Both the position numbers and the translations under genes were made by a program. Under the pieces are notes generated by a model that worked only from the letters and a program-made list of their open reading frames with translations, was not told the origin of the DNA and made no database searches. Positions 63,841-64,000 of a DNA stretch of 64,000 nucleotides are shown here, in pieces. Source of the DNA: Hymenopus coronatus. Its lineage: Eukaryota > Arthropoda > Insecta > Mantodea > Hymenopodidae. The DNA lies in contig CM060899.1 of NCBI GenBank assembly GCA_030762935.1, forward strand, positions 63,724,501 through 63,788,500, read 5' to 3'. Within the stretch, counting starts at the first letter, position 1; the number at the start of each line of letters is the position of its first letter.

Positions 63841-64000
63841 TGTTACGTGTTTCATTCACATGACTTCCTCTACATCTCTGCAACAAAGTATTGTTAAAAA
63901 GTTTATACTTCTATTTATTTACTTAAGAAGACATTTGCAGAAATAGTCTTATTAGTTGCTTCCTTGTAAGTAGAAACAAAATAAGGGAGTACCATAGGTT
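63841..64000 (-). mobile_element. HPE copy, R end (continues past window)
   Basis: TGTTACGTGTTTCATTCACA, GACTTCCTCTACATCTCTGC through GGGAGTACCATAGGTT; cut by the window edge. Confidence 0.85.

Overview
The window reads as intergenic DNA from a repeat-choked arthropod genome, most likely a large-genome insect. The sequence is AT-rich and contains no gene with a clean long reading frame. Mariner/Tc1 transposase remnants, jockey/I-type LINE pieces and tRNA-derived SINEs are all of insect type. A cockroach/termite-like (blattodean) source is a plausible guess, but the sequence alone does not prove it.

The dominant feature is one non-coding interspersed family, here called HPE (hairpin-ended element). 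It has roughly 60 full, partial or nested copies in both orientations and covers well over half of the window. A full copy is about 800-895 bp. In L-to-R order it has: an L end beginning ACTTTCTCTA that folds into a ~20-nt-arm hairpin around ACTATGTACATAGT; a conserved block (AAAATTCGATACCGAGATTT); a TG microsatellite about 150 bp in; a ~500-bp AT-rich body; and an R end carrying GTAGAGAAAGT (the inverse of the L tip) about 25 nt inside the terminus, then a small hairpin (ATGTG...CACAT) ending CATCAGA next to a T-run. Short asymmetric subterminal inverted repeats, hairpins at the ends, an internal microsatellite, T-rich targets and absence of coding capacity are what is reported for non-autonomous Helentron/Helitron2-type rolling-circle elements (HINE/DINE-1-like). 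That assignment is inference; the architecture itself is seen directly. At least four sequence subtypes exist. In types 1 and 2 the two ends differ in a matched, pairing-preserving way.

Layout: 1-566 a fold-back mariner remnant; 770-1590 HPE; 1.7-5.4 kb a SINE, a MITE with 23-bp inverted repeats and a larger diverged inverted repeat; 5.4-10.4 kb HPE copies around a second fold-back mariner (6132-7017) and a LINE RNase H scrap; 11.97-13.98 kb a ~555-bp tandem duplication with an HPE in only one unit; 14.4-28.5 kb almost continuous, nested and chimeric HPE copies with another fold-back mariner (22743-23186); 28.5-35.2 kb HPE copies and a jockey-like reverse transcriptase pseudogene; 36-40 kb mostly low-copy sequence with two SINEs; 40-43 kb HPE; 43.5-44.7 kb a nearly complete but broken mariner; 44.7-49.7 kb a SINE and a small family of inverted-repeat elements carrying a tRNA-like gene; 50-56 kb HPE arrays; 56.1-57.3 kb a SINE and a decayed THAP-like reading frame; 57.3-64 kb HPE with a mariner fragment and a SINE.

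No functional host gene, operon, CRISPR array or rRNA was found. The elements relate to each other as hosts and inserts: HPEs repeatedly land in the A/T runs of older HPEs, SINEs and mariners land in HPEs, and several copies sit head-to-tail with exactly five or six T between R end and L end. Boundaries come from reading by eye and may be off by a few bases, more in diverged copies.
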